From JBGTSJ01 sp041940305 (lineage in GTDB: Bacteria; Planctomycetota; Planctomycetia; Planctomycetales; Planctomycetaceae), in assembly GCA_041940305.1 (NCBI GenBank), contig JBGTSJ010000006.1, positions 62,001 through 126,000 on the forward strand: a stretch of DNA of 64,000 nucleotides, written 5' to 3'. A program made the translations under genes and the position numbers. How positions within the stretch are numbered: position 1 is the stretch's first letter; each line of letters starts with the position of its first letter. Shown one piece after another: positions 36,114 through 44,217 of the stretch. The notes beneath the pieces were generated by a model. It ran no database searches, was not told the origin of the DNA, and was given only the letters and a program-made list of their open reading frames with translations.

Positions 36114-36398
36114 GTGCTGCCGCTGCCGAACCCAATCCCACCGCGGACTGTACTTCGGTTGGCGAAGCTCTGGCCGCATGCTCGCAAGCAGGGACACGAG
36201 CGTGGTCAAATCTACCGCGTCGGCTACTACTGCCGGCATTGTGGCCGCGATACGATTTGGCTGGTCGACAGCAACGGTGGTTACAACTGGACGGCGGATC
36301 GTACGTTTATCGATAAGCACTTCGAATTGGTCGACGTTTCGAACGAACGCTCACTTTACGGCAAGGGTAAGCCGAAGATCGAACCATTGACGACATAG
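36114..36398 (+). CDS. Small conserved protein with CxxC motif, flanked by inverted repeats
   Basis: 94 residues if a GTG at 36114 is the start, which is uncertain; the family-like part begins near GQIYRVGYYCRHCG (CxxC at 40-43) and continues DTIWLVDSNGGYNWTADRTFIDKHFELVDVSNE. The aromatic and acidic pattern looks like a real small protein, and I have the impression of similar planctomycete sequences, unverified. The gene lies between copies A and B of an inverted dispersed repeat. No function is proposed. Confidence 0.6.
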   Translation: MLPLPNPIPPRTVLRLAKLWPHARKQGHERGQIYRVGYYCRHCGRDTIWLVDSNGGYNWTADRTFIDKHFELVDVSNERSLYGKGKPKIEPLTT

Positions 36399-36441
36399 AA
36401 GTACGCTGCCAAGTGACGCACATCGTGACGATCGAAGACTT

Positions 36442-36484
36442 CCTTTCTTCTTCGTGTGTCTTGGTGTCTCCGTGCCTTTGTGTC
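36442..36484 (-). repeat. Purine-rich dispersed repeat, copy B
   Basis: Reverse complement of the GACACAAAGGCACGGAGAC form. Together with copy A it makes an inverted pair around about 440 bp. On the plus strand the copy contains TTGGTG-N17-CAGTCT (36461-36489), a poor promoter-like pair facing the gene at 36561. Confidence 0.7.
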
Positions 36485-36491
36485 AGTCTTC

Positions 36492-36513
36492 ACGTAATCC
36501 ACCGCCGCTGGTA
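36492..36513. repeat. 22-bp duplicate of the 3' end of the VWA gene
   Basis: The 22 bases here are identical to 38296-38317, which encode the last residues (YQRRWIT) of the minus-strand VWA gene. This copy is outside any gene, next to repeat copy B. Confidence 0.7.
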
Positions 36514-36560
36514 CTGATAGTCCGGCAGGACCGGATCGACGCGCGGAGCATCGAGCTGTC

Positions 36561-38153
36561 ATGACATGCCGGATTTGCCGCATATCTCTGGTCATTGCCC
36601 TGACAAGCATGGCGTGCGTCGCAGAGCTCAGCGCACAACCTTCAGTGCAACGCAACCGTCCGACAATCTCAAGGGGGACGACCTTCTTCACCGAGCCCGT
36701 GACTAATGAGGGATTAGTCGACTATGCGGCGGCATTAAACGCACTGTACGGAGCAGATGTTACCCCAGAGGAGAATGCCGCTACCTACCTCCTGAAGGCT
36801 TTCGGTCCGAACCATAAAGACGAGGCTGTGCGCGAGGCGTACTGCCGGGCACTGGGTGTTCCGGTGATGCAACGCGATTCCAAAAGCTTCGTTGCCATCT
36901 CCGATCATCCTCCCGACGGGATGGAGATTAGTGAGTGGCTTCGAATGCGCCGGGATCAGGAAGACCTGGCCTTCAGCGGCCCGTGGCGTGACGATGAGTG
37001 CCCCATCATCGCAGACTGGCTGGATCGCAACGTCGCGACTTTCGAGTTCATCGAGCAAGCGATTCGGCAGCCGCATTGCTACCTGCCTGCCATTCGCGGT
37101 GACTTTATCCAGTTTGGCACTTATTTGCAGGGCGCGCCTCACTGCAGGCAAGCCGCCATACTGCTTCACTCACGAGCTATGCGGCAATTAGCAGATGGGA
37201 ATCTGGATGGATGCGAGGAGGACATCGTGGGGATGCTCGCAATGGCGGATATGGCCGGAGCGCATCCCAGCATCGTCGGCGTGCTTGTGATGCACGCCAT
37301 TGAGGGAATGGCGCATCGAGCGACCGTCGCACTGTGCCAATCGGGAGAGTTCAGCGGTCCTCGATCGTCAGAGTTTGCACAGCAATTCGAAGACCAGCTT
37401 CCTGCAAACTCAGTGCTGCCTGCGGCTTACGCAGTCGGGGAGCGGGTTTTCTTTCTTGATGTCTGCTCGACGCTGCTGGAAGCTCAATTTGAAGACCAGG
37501 AATTGATCAGAGAGTTTGTTGCCGCGTACGACTTCCGCGAGGAGCGGGGTGGAGAAGAAGTGGCTGCAGTACTGCGAGCACTGATTCACAGTAATGTCGA
37601 GGTCGATTGGGACGAATCGCTGCGTTGCGGCAACCGGTGGCATGACCGGATGGCAGCGGCATTCGCAATGTCGGCGCCGGCGGAACGGGAATATTGGCTC
37701 GCTTGCATGCGAGACCGCATGGAGGAAATGCACATGCGCTGCAGCGCTCCGGAACGCGTCATTCACAGGCTGCGGACCGGGTCTCCTCAAGAACGGGGTC
37801 GCGTAATCGCCGAAGTTCTATTGTGTACGTGCGGGTCGGTCGGATTGCTCGAAATGGTAATCGAGAGCGACAAGAAGGCGACCGCCCGGCGTGCGCTCAG
37901 TCAAGCGGCATTTCTCCTGGCGGCATACCGGGCCGAACACGGTCGGTTCCCGGAACGAATTGCAGACCTGCCGTCAGCCGACGGCGAATCCCGATGGATT
38001 GATCCATTCACCGGTGGTCCGCTCGTTTACCGGGTCGAGGGCGAATCGGCGTTGTTCTATAGCCTGGGCCCCAATCTTCGCGACGACGCCGGAGTCGAGC
38101 ATGACGTGTACACCGGAGCCGACGATGTTTCGATCAAGCTGACGCATGATTGA
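36561..38153 (+). CDS. Secreted protein of unknown function with GspG-like C-terminal tail
   Basis: 530 residues. A hydrophobic N-terminus (RISLVIALTSMACVAELSAQ) looks like a signal peptide. The bulk is helical and Cys-containing with no known domain. The C-terminal 100 residues (about 425-525) resemble the soluble end of type II secretion pseudopilins: ALSQAAFLLAAYRAEHGRFPERIADLPS, then WIDPFTGGPLVYRVEGESALFYSLGPNLRDDAG, the DPF-GxPLxYxxxxxxxxxYSxGxN signature. The protein may have been built by fusing a pseudopilin-type globular domain to an unrelated secreted helical part. Its GC content appears lower than its neighbours. Repeat copy B lies just upstream. Confidence 0.75.
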   Translation: MTCRICRISLVIALTSMACVAELSAQPSVQRNRPTISRGTTFFTEPVTNEGLVDYAAALNALYGADVTPEENAATYLLKAFGPNHKDEAVREAYCRALGVPVMQRDSKSFVAISDHPPDGMEISEWLRMRRDQEDLAFSGPWRDDECPIIADWLDRNVATFEFIEQAIRQPHCYLPAIRGDFIQFGTYLQGAPHCRQAAILLHSRAMRQLADGNLDGCEEDIVGMLAMADMAGAHPSIVGVLVMHAIEGMAHRATVALCQSGEFSGPRSSEFAQQFEDQLPANSVLPAAYAVGERVFFLDVCSTLLEAQFEDQELIREFVAAYDFREERGGEEVAAVLRALIHSNVEVDWDESLRCGNRWHDRMAAAFAMSAPAEREYWLACMRDRMEEMHMRCSAPERVIHRLRTGSPQERGRVIAEVLLCTCGSVGLLEMVIESDKKATARRALSQAAFLLAAYRAEHGRFPERIADLPSADGESRWIDPFTGGPLVYRVEGESALFYSLGPNLRDDAGVEHDVYTGADDVSIKLTHD

Positions 38154-38276
38154 CGAAGCCGTTCGGCGAGTGCATTGAGTAATGCACCGATATGGCTGTC
38201 AATCAAAGAGTCACTGCTTAGCGCCTTCAGCGCCGTCGGCAGGGTTGAACCACGCTAAAGAACGATGCCCGATCCC

Positions 38277-38293
38277 GTCAGGCCCAGCCTGAC
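38277..38293. terminator. Hairpin at the 3' end of the VWA gene
   Basis: GTCAGGC-CCA-GCCTGAC, a perfect 7-bp stem with a triloop, next to the stop of the minus-strand gene (stop near 38294) and facing the convergent gene at 36561-38153. A half-copy of the same arm (GGTCAGGCT) occurs near 36002-36012. It may act as a bidirectional terminator. No T-run follows. Confidence 0.5.
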
Positions 38294-40273
38294 CTACGTA
38301 ATCCACCGCCGCTGGTAGAGATACCACTCGGTCGCCACCAGCGCGCACGCGACCAGCGCCAGGTAAAACCAGATCGGCTTGCCGCCCAGGCCGGCGTGCA
38401 GCGTCTGGATGCTCCCGGTCGCCTCGGTCTCCGCTGGCCGCAGATTGCTCTCCTGCGGGTTCGACAGATTGCACGCGATCCGAATTCCCCGCGGCTCACC
38501 CGCCTCCTCCTCTGCGACGCCACCACTTCCAGCGGCGCCTCCCTCCTCCTTCGCCGTCAACCTCCAGATGCCGCACTGATCCAGCGGCCCGATCGTCGCG
38601 ATCCCCCCCAGCGCCGTCACCGTCGTCTCGTCTCCGTTCGGCGCCGTCAGCAGGAATTCACGCCGCTCGTCCACGGCCTCCACGATCGACTCACTCTGCT
38701 CTGAGCCGGGATCATCGCCGTCCTCAGCCGCTGCAGCACCCTCCGGCTCCGGCGTCGCGTCCTCGTCAACCAGCGAACTCACGTCGATCGCCGCCACGTC
38801 TCCTGCCGCCGACGCCTCCTGCAGTTCCCCCTTGTCGCCCGTGAACCAGTTGAGTGCGTTCGTCATCAGAATCGGGAACGCCGTCCGCAGCGGCAGGTCG
38901 CCGCGGTCGAGGTTCACGCTCAGCACCAGCACGTCCCCTTTCGGCCGGTCGATCGCAAAGTACAGCGGGTCCTCCGCCGCTGACGCCACCAGCACCTGCG
39001 CGTCCGTGCCGGGCGTGAGTTGCCGCGCTTCCGGCATCAGCACGTTGTCCAGTCGCACGTGCGCCATCAGCGCGTGCTCCTTGTCCTGCGTGGCGACGAT
39101 CGGCTGCTCGACGACCTCTCCCGTCTCCCACAGGTCGGTCGACCCCTCCGGTTCAATGAACAGCACATGCCCTGCCGGCACTTCCGCCGGCGTCTGCCGG
39201 TGATACACCACGATCGTCCCCGGATCGACCCGGCTCGGCGGCTCTGCAACCACCTTCAGATCCACCAGTGGATTCGCCACCAGCACCCGCTCAAGGAACA
39301 GATGCCCCGCCGACACGAGCACGACCGGAATGCGGTCCCGCGTCGGCAGGATCGCCACCGCCGTATTGTCCACGGCCAGGGAATCCGCATGGTCGACCGT
39401 CGCCCGCAGTTCCCCCCCCGCAGCCGACGTCTGGTCGAACACCCGCGTCCACGCTTCCCCCGCCGCGAGCTGGAGCGGAATCACGTCCACGATCTCCTCG
39501 TCGAGTGTCAGCTCCAGCCGCGTGTCGATCTCCTCCTCGCCCAGGTTGCGGACCTCCACGAACACCTGGTAGCCGATCGGATCCAGCAGGCTCCGCCGTA
39601 CCTGGAACCGCGTAATCGCCACGTTCGCCGCGTCCCCTCCGAACCGTTGCAGGAGCAGGTCGTCCCCCGACAGCGTCTCGGCTCCCTCGAAGCACCCGTC
39701 CGAGAGGATTACGACCTTTCCGTTCTCGTGCCCCTTGAGGAGACGCCGCGCGACTTCGACGGCCTGCACAACCGCGGTCGTGCCATCCGTCGGTTCGATC
39801 GTCCGCAGCGCATCCCGCAGCGTCCGCTGATGCCCCGTCAGCCCGCAGACCACCCTCGGTTGCGTGCCGGCCGAGATGAGGGCCATCTCGTCCTTCACGC
39901 GCAGCGAACCGATCAGTTCCTCCGCCGCATTCCGCGCGGCCGCGAACCGGTCCGGCTGTACGTCTGCGGCCCGCATGCTGGCCGAGTTGTCGAGCACAAT
40001 TACCAGCCGTCGCCGTGAACGCTCCTCGGACGCGAAGAACGGATCGGTCAGCGCCCCCACCAGCAGAAACAGAAACACCAGCTGCAGCAGCAGCGACAGC
40101 CAGTGACGCAGCGTCTGCCACAGCGAGCGGGGCTGCTTCTCCTCGAACACCTGCTGCCAGAACATGATGGTCGACACCGGGATCCGCCGCATGCGGATCT
40201 TCAGGATGTAGAACACCACGATCGGCGCCGCCAGCAGGGCCCACCATAGCGCCGTTGGAGTTGCGAAGTTCAT
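38294..40273 (-). CDS. Membrane protein with BatA-like N-terminus and VWA domain
   Basis: 659 residues from the ATG at 40273; 21 upstream in-frame codons run through a repeat and are not family-like. Residues 1-80 form two helices of the BatA/aerotolerance N-terminal type (ALWWALLAAPIVVFYILKIRMRR). A VWA domain follows with an intact MIDAS start (VIVLDNSASM), then beta-rich repeats and an acidic linker. A final helix near 635-655 ends in YQRRWIT. It sits 72 bp after a DUF1549/DUF1553 gene in the same orientation and is probably cotranscribed. VWA proteins of this kind often pair with MoxR-type ATPases, but none is in this window. Confidence 0.85.
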   Translation of the reverse strand: MNFATPTALWWALLAAPIVVFYILKIRMRRIPVSTIMFWQQVFEEKQPRSLWQTLRHWLSLLLQLVFLFLLVGALTDPFFASEERSRRRLVIVLDNSASMRAADVQPDRFAAARNAAEELIGSLRVKDEMALISAGTQPRVVCGLTGHQRTLRDALRTIEPTDGTTAVVQAVEVARRLLKGHENGKVVILSDGCFEGAETLSGDDLLLQRFGGDAANVAITRFQVRRSLLDPIGYQVFVEVRNLGEEEIDTRLELTLDEEIVDVIPLQLAAGEAWTRVFDQTSAAGGELRATVDHADSLAVDNTAVAILPTRDRIPVVLVSAGHLFLERVLVANPLVDLKVVAEPPSRVDPGTIVVYHRQTPAEVPAGHVLFIEPEGSTDLWETGEVVEQPIVATQDKEHALMAHVRLDNVLMPEARQLTPGTDAQVLVASAAEDPLYFAIDRPKGDVLVLSVNLDRGDLPLRTAFPILMTNALNWFTGDKGELQEASAAGDVAAIDVSSLVDEDATPEPEGAAAAEDGDDPGSEQSESIVEAVDERREFLLTAPNGDETTVTALGGIATIGPLDQCGIWRLTAKEEGGAAGSGGVAEEEAGEPRGIRIACNLSNPQESNLRPAETEATGSIQTLHAGLGGKPIWFYLALVACALVATEWYLYQRRWIT

Positions 40274-40313
40274 GAGCTGCCGATGTGATTCGATGGACCC
40301 TCGTCGAGCGACC

Positions 40314-40343
40314 ATGGTCCATCGACCATAGTCCATCGACCAT
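40314..40343. repeat. Short tandem repeat, 14-bp unit, two copies
   Basis: ATGGTCCATCGACC and ATAGTCCATCGACC in tandem, plus AT, between the two minus-strand genes. Related GATGGACC/CGACCATCGACC runs occur just 3' and inside the gene at 53183-54844. Confidence 0.7.
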
Positions 40344-40345
40344 CA

Positions 40346-41935
40346 TCAGTGATTCGTCAGAAACTCCGCCGAGTTCAGCAGCGCCCAGAATACGTCGCTC
40401 AGCGCCGACTGCTCGTCGTTCCGCGGACCGCCGGATCGCACGTACTCCTCGAACGTCGCCGTTTCCTCGGCGGTCGGCCGCCGGCTGAGCGTCGCGAGGA
40501 ACATCGCCTCGATCTTCCCCGGCGTATCCAGAAACGGCGCATCGATCACGGCCGCCAGCGTCTGGCTGTCGGTCAGGTTCGTTGCATTTGTGACGAAGCC
40601 GCCGTTCATCAGCTGCAGCGCCTGCAGAATCGTCGACGCTCGCTCGGCCGGCGCGTCCGCCTCGTTCTTGAAGTTTTCGAGGAACTCCTGCCGTGCCGTG
40701 TCGTTGTTGAAGTTGATCGGCTGCTCCGGATTGAACGGCTGCTGATACCCGACCGCCTGCGCCAGGCTGTCGAAGATCTGCTCGGGAATCATCGCCCGCA
40801 CGGCCATCCGCGCGAACGTCCGCGGCGTGTCCTGCGAGTCGTCCGTCTTGCGGCTGGAAAGCTGATACGTGCGGCTCGCCATGATGGCCCGCGTCAGGAA
40901 CTTGAAATCGTAGTCGTGAGCGGCGAACTCCCGCCCCAGCAGGTCCAGCAGTTCCGGATGGCTCGGCGGGTTATACGGACCGAAGTCGTCCAGCGGATCG
41001 ACCAGCCCGATGCCGAAGTAGTGCGCCCACATCCGGTTCGCGGCTGCCTTGGCGAAGTAAGGGTTCTCCGTCGAGACGCACCAGTCCGCCAGCACCTCCC
41101 GCGTCTCCTGCGAGTCGGTCCACGAAGGCTCATCACCGCCGAGGAACCGCGCCGCCACGACCTCCTCCGTCCCCGGGATCATCAGCGACCGCTTGTCGTC
41201 CATCTGGGGCCGGTCTTCCATCGGCGGCTGCACCTCGGCAAAGAACGCCGCATAGCCCCAGAACTCCGACTGTTTCCAGTCGTCGAAAGGATGGTCATGG
41301 CACTGGGCGCACTCGATCCGCACCCCCAGGAAGATCCGCGATGTCGCCGCGGCCAGGTTTTCCGCTTTACCTTCTTTCGCGCGGTAGAATGCAACGGGCG
41401 TCGGCGTCTCCGCCTGGGTGAAGCCCTGCACGTCCTGCTGATTGACGTCGAGCGTCAGCACCTCGCGGGCGATCTCCGCGTAGTTGCGGTTCTCCGCCAG
41501 CCGCGAGCGGAGCCACGCCTCGAACCCCGGCAGAAAGATCCGGATCTGCTGATCCGCGTCCGCCTCCGGCAGCATGGCGGCCCGCCACAGATTCGTGTTG
41601 TGCACGATGTACGTCGGACTGGCCAGCAGCCGCTCCACCAGTGCGGCACGCTTGCCGGGATCGTCATCGTTCAAAAAATCCCGCACCTCCGCAGCAGCCG
41701 GAATCCGCCCCGTCAGGTCGAGACACACCCGCCGCATATACTCCGCATCGTCCGACAGCGGCGCCGGCGTGATCCCGTCCGCCTCCCAGCGCTCGGCGAT
41801 CAGCCGGTCAATCTCGGCGGCCAGTCGGGAGACATCAGGCTCAATCGCGGCAGCCGGCTGCGCCCATCCGGCCCGCGCGGCCGAGACAATGACGACGATG
41901 CAGAAGAGCTGGCGCAATTGGAGGGAACGCGACAT
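40346..41935 (-). CDS. DUF1549/DUF1553 protein without cytochrome domain
   Basis: 529 residues from the ATG at 41935; ten in-frame upstream codons are unlikely. A signal peptide (LRQLFCIVVIVSAARAGWAQP) precedes DUF1549 (DRLIAERWEADGITPAPLSDDAEYMRRVCLDLTGRIP, IECAQCHDHPFDDW) and DUF1553 (ANRMWAHYFGIGLVDPLDDFGPYNPPSHPELLDLLGREF, YQLSSRK, ALQLMNGG). Unlike the gene at 31277 it has no N-terminal haem domain, though one CxxCH motif is present. Instead of a DUF1501 partner, the downstream neighbour is a BatA/VWA-type membrane protein. A role in the same unknown surface pathway is inference. GGGGAG lies upstream of the start. Confidence 0.92.
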   Translation of the reverse strand: MSRSLQLRQLFCIVVIVSAARAGWAQPAAAIEPDVSRLAAEIDRLIAERWEADGITPAPLSDDAEYMRRVCLDLTGRIPAAAEVRDFLNDDDPGKRAALVERLLASPTYIVHNTNLWRAAMLPEADADQQIRIFLPGFEAWLRSRLAENRNYAEIAREVLTLDVNQQDVQGFTQAETPTPVAFYRAKEGKAENLAAATSRIFLGVRIECAQCHDHPFDDWKQSEFWGYAAFFAEVQPPMEDRPQMDDKRSLMIPGTEEVVAARFLGGDEPSWTDSQETREVLADWCVSTENPYFAKAAANRMWAHYFGIGLVDPLDDFGPYNPPSHPELLDLLGREFAAHDYDFKFLTRAIMASRTYQLSSRKTDDSQDTPRTFARMAVRAMIPEQIFDSLAQAVGYQQPFNPEQPINFNNDTARQEFLENFKNEADAPAERASTILQALQLMNGGFVTNATNLTDSQTLAAVIDAPFLDTPGKIEAMFLATLSRRPTAEETATFEEYVRSGGPRNDEQSALSDVFWALLNSAEFLTNH

Positions 41936-42503
41936 TCTCGATCTCCCCGAGCGGACAACGGACATCTGCCGCTACTACGTACCAGTGAGCCGGATTGTTG
42001 GTTCCTTCAGCATAACCGCCCGGAACAACGCCGTCACGACGCACGCCAATTATCATCACTGCGGCGGGCTTCCAGGTCCCAATGTCGGGCTGCAGTAAAA
42101 GCCAATTGACCAGCAACTCGGGGCCGGCGCGCTGCCCAAATCGTTGTAAACCGCCGTCCAGTGGTGTAGGCTAATTCTGCCGTATCACGGGCCGACCCTT
42201 CTCTCGCCGTGTGCGAGACTCGATCGTGACGACGGCCGGTGCAGCCTCGCAGGGGATTTCCCCGAAACGGGATGCACTCGGCTTCTTGTCGCTGCTTCAC
42301 GTCTCTGGCTGGTGTGGTGTTCTACCTCGTTGGCTGGCAATCAGTGGGCCTTTCGGTGTGTCTTCTTTGCTCGAACCCGATTTTGACGAGGTCCCTGGAC
42401 CGGGTTGCTCTTAGTGGCGCCGCGGACTCCAGGTCGGCTATCGGATGATCGGGGTCGGTAAGAGGGCGCCGGGCTGGCCTGTTTCCGTCAGGAGTCTTGA
42501 TCC
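41936..42503. other. 568-bp intergenic region, no gene seen
   Basis: This gap separates the divergent gene starts at 41935 (-) and 42504 (+). Short open frames of 67-91 codons exist on both strands but have no coding character. An SD-like AGGAG occurs 9 bp before the ATG at 42504. No strong promoter hexamers, RNA gene or repeat were recognised. Confidence 0.6.
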
Positions 42504-44195
42504 ATGGCGTTACAGGTTTCCTGTCCCCAGTGTTTCTCGGCCGTCACCTGCAGTTCGCAGCACGCGGGAAAGAAGGTCCGCTGCCCCGCCTGCGGCGCCG
42601 CCGTTCCGGTTCCTGCCGGCCGGACACAGGCCCCCCCCGTGGCCCGCAAGACCTCCAATGCTGGTCGCAGTCCCCAGCGAGGCCGGCAGAAATCGTCCGG
42701 GGGCGGCAACGGTCTGCTGATCGGACTGGCGGCCGGAGGTGGATTGTTGCTGGTTGCCGCGGTCGGCATCGGCGCCTTCCTGCTGGGACGCGGTGGTCAA
42801 TCCGGCGATTCCGTCCGGACCGCGCGCTCTGCCGAGGCGTCGCCGGCGACTGCAGCCGCGCCGACCGTCGTTGCCAACGACGCACCTCCTGTTTCCAGCG
42901 GCCCGCCGCCCACGATCCTTCCCAGCGGGACCACGCCAGCGGAAGTAATCAGCACGAATCCCCCTGTGGCAGCGACACCGCTGGCAACAACTCCTCCGTC
43001 AACGACCACGATCGCAGCCACGACCGCACCGCTCTCCGATGACGCCCCGTCTCGATCCGCAACGGACCTCGCCCTTCCCGAGCTGATCGAGATGGTCGAG
43101 AAGTCGGTCGTGCGAATTCACGTTGACGGAGAATACGGCGGCAGTACAGGCAGCGGCTTTGTTGTGGACACGGAAGGCACGCTGGTGACCAACTACCATG
43201 TCCTGGAGGGGGCGCGCTCCGCGGAAGTGGAGTTCAACACCGGGGACCGCGCGAAGATCACCGGGTACTGGAAGCTGGATGACGTCCGCGACCTGGCCAT
43301 CGTCCACATCGACTTGCCGGTCGAAAAGCTGACTCCCCTGCCGATTGCCGAGCAGTTGCCCCGCAAGGGAGAGCAGGTGGCCGCATTCGGCGCGCCGCTC
43401 GGGCTGTCGTTCACCGCTTCCGAGGGGATCGTCAGCGCCATCCGCAACGCGGAGGAGATCAGCCACGTGGAGGGCACCTACGTGCAGACGACGGCCCCCA
43501 TTTCTCCGGGAAACAGCGGTGGACCACTCGTCAACCTGCGCGGCGAGGTCGTCGGAGTGAACTCCTTCAAGGTGGCCTCCGGTGAGAACCTCAACTTTTC
43601 CATCTCCTGCGTCGACATCCGCGAGGTGCTGTCGCAGCGCGCCTCCACTCTCGGAGACATCTCGCCGACGACCATCCCGGTGAAAATCAGTGGAGGATTC
43701 GGCGGGGCCGAAAACCTGGCGGGGACCGACCGCGGAAACCTGCTGCTCAGCCAGGTCCGGGACGCGATCGTCGTCATCGCTCCTTTCACGTTCGACCCCA
43801 CCGGCCGCATCTCGGATTTTCTCGAGACCAGTGCCGAAAATGCGATCGTGAACAAGGCCGGATGGAAGAGCATCCGCCGCAGCTCGGAAGTCAAGGGGAG
43901 CACCGCAATCGTTACGGCCATTATGTATTACCGCGTTGGAGACCAGACAACGGACGACAACCTGGTCAGCGAACTGGTGATTCATCTGCAGGTGGTCGTG
44001 CGGGACGTGGACGAGCAGGGGCACGAGAAACTCGCCATCGTCTATGACGAGAAGGAGCCGGTCGGCACCACGTCCCTCAGCGCCCTGCAGCAGGGACGCG
44101 TTTCACGCACGCTGGAGAGCGGAGTGTCGCGGTTCTTCGGCAAATTCGTCGGCGCCTATCGACGGGCGAAGAACTCCGCCGACAAAGGGGAGTAG
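42504..44195 (+). CDS. HtrA/DegP-like serine protease with zinc ribbon and membrane anchor
   Basis: 563 residues. An N-terminal zinc ribbon (Cys7, Cys10, Cys27, Cys30) is followed by a linker, one transmembrane helix at about 70-95 and a low-complexity Thr/Pro/Ala linker to about 185. The trypsin-like domain has the intact triad His232 (NYHVL), Asp263 (DLAIVHID) and Ser338 (GNSGGPL), so it should be active outside the cytoplasm. No PDZ domain is clear. The region after residue 390 is a beta-rich domain I do not recognise. The zinc ribbon would lie in the cytoplasm and could couple a cytosolic signal to an external protease. The ribbon pattern is similar to one in the protein at 15519. Confidence 0.88.
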   Translation: MALQVSCPQCFSAVTCSSQHAGKKVRCPACGAAVPVPAGRTQAPPVARKTSNAGRSPQRGRQKSSGGGNGLLIGLAAGGGLLLVAAVGIGAFLLGRGGQSGDSVRTARSAEASPATAAAPTVVANDAPPVSSGPPPTILPSGTTPAEVISTNPPVAATPLATTPPSTTTIAATTAPLSDDAPSRSATDLALPELIEMVEKSVVRIHVDGEYGGSTGSGFVVDTEGTLVTNYHVLEGARSAEVEFNTGDRAKITGYWKLDDVRDLAIVHIDLPVEKLTPLPIAEQLPRKGEQVAAFGAPLGLSFTASEGIVSAIRNAEEISHVEGTYVQTTAPISPGNSGGPLVNLRGEVVGVNSFKVASGENLNFSISCVDIREVLSQRASTLGDISPTTIPVKISGGFGGAENLAGTDRGNLLLSQVRDAIVVIAPFTFDPTGRISDFLETSAENAIVNKAGWKSIRRSSEVKGSTAIVTAIMYYRVGDQTTDDNLVSELVIHLQVVVRDVDEQGHEKLAIVYDEKEPVGTTSLSALQQGRVSRTLESGVSRFFGKFVGAYRRAKNSADKGE

Positions 44196-44217
44196 CGACG
44201 TCAACAGTTACGTCCCG

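Noticed and set aside
42211..42448. Two short overlapping plus-strand open frames in the gap before the HtrA-like gene.
   Set aside because: No ribosome-binding site, no sequence pattern typical of a protein, and the two frames overlap one another.
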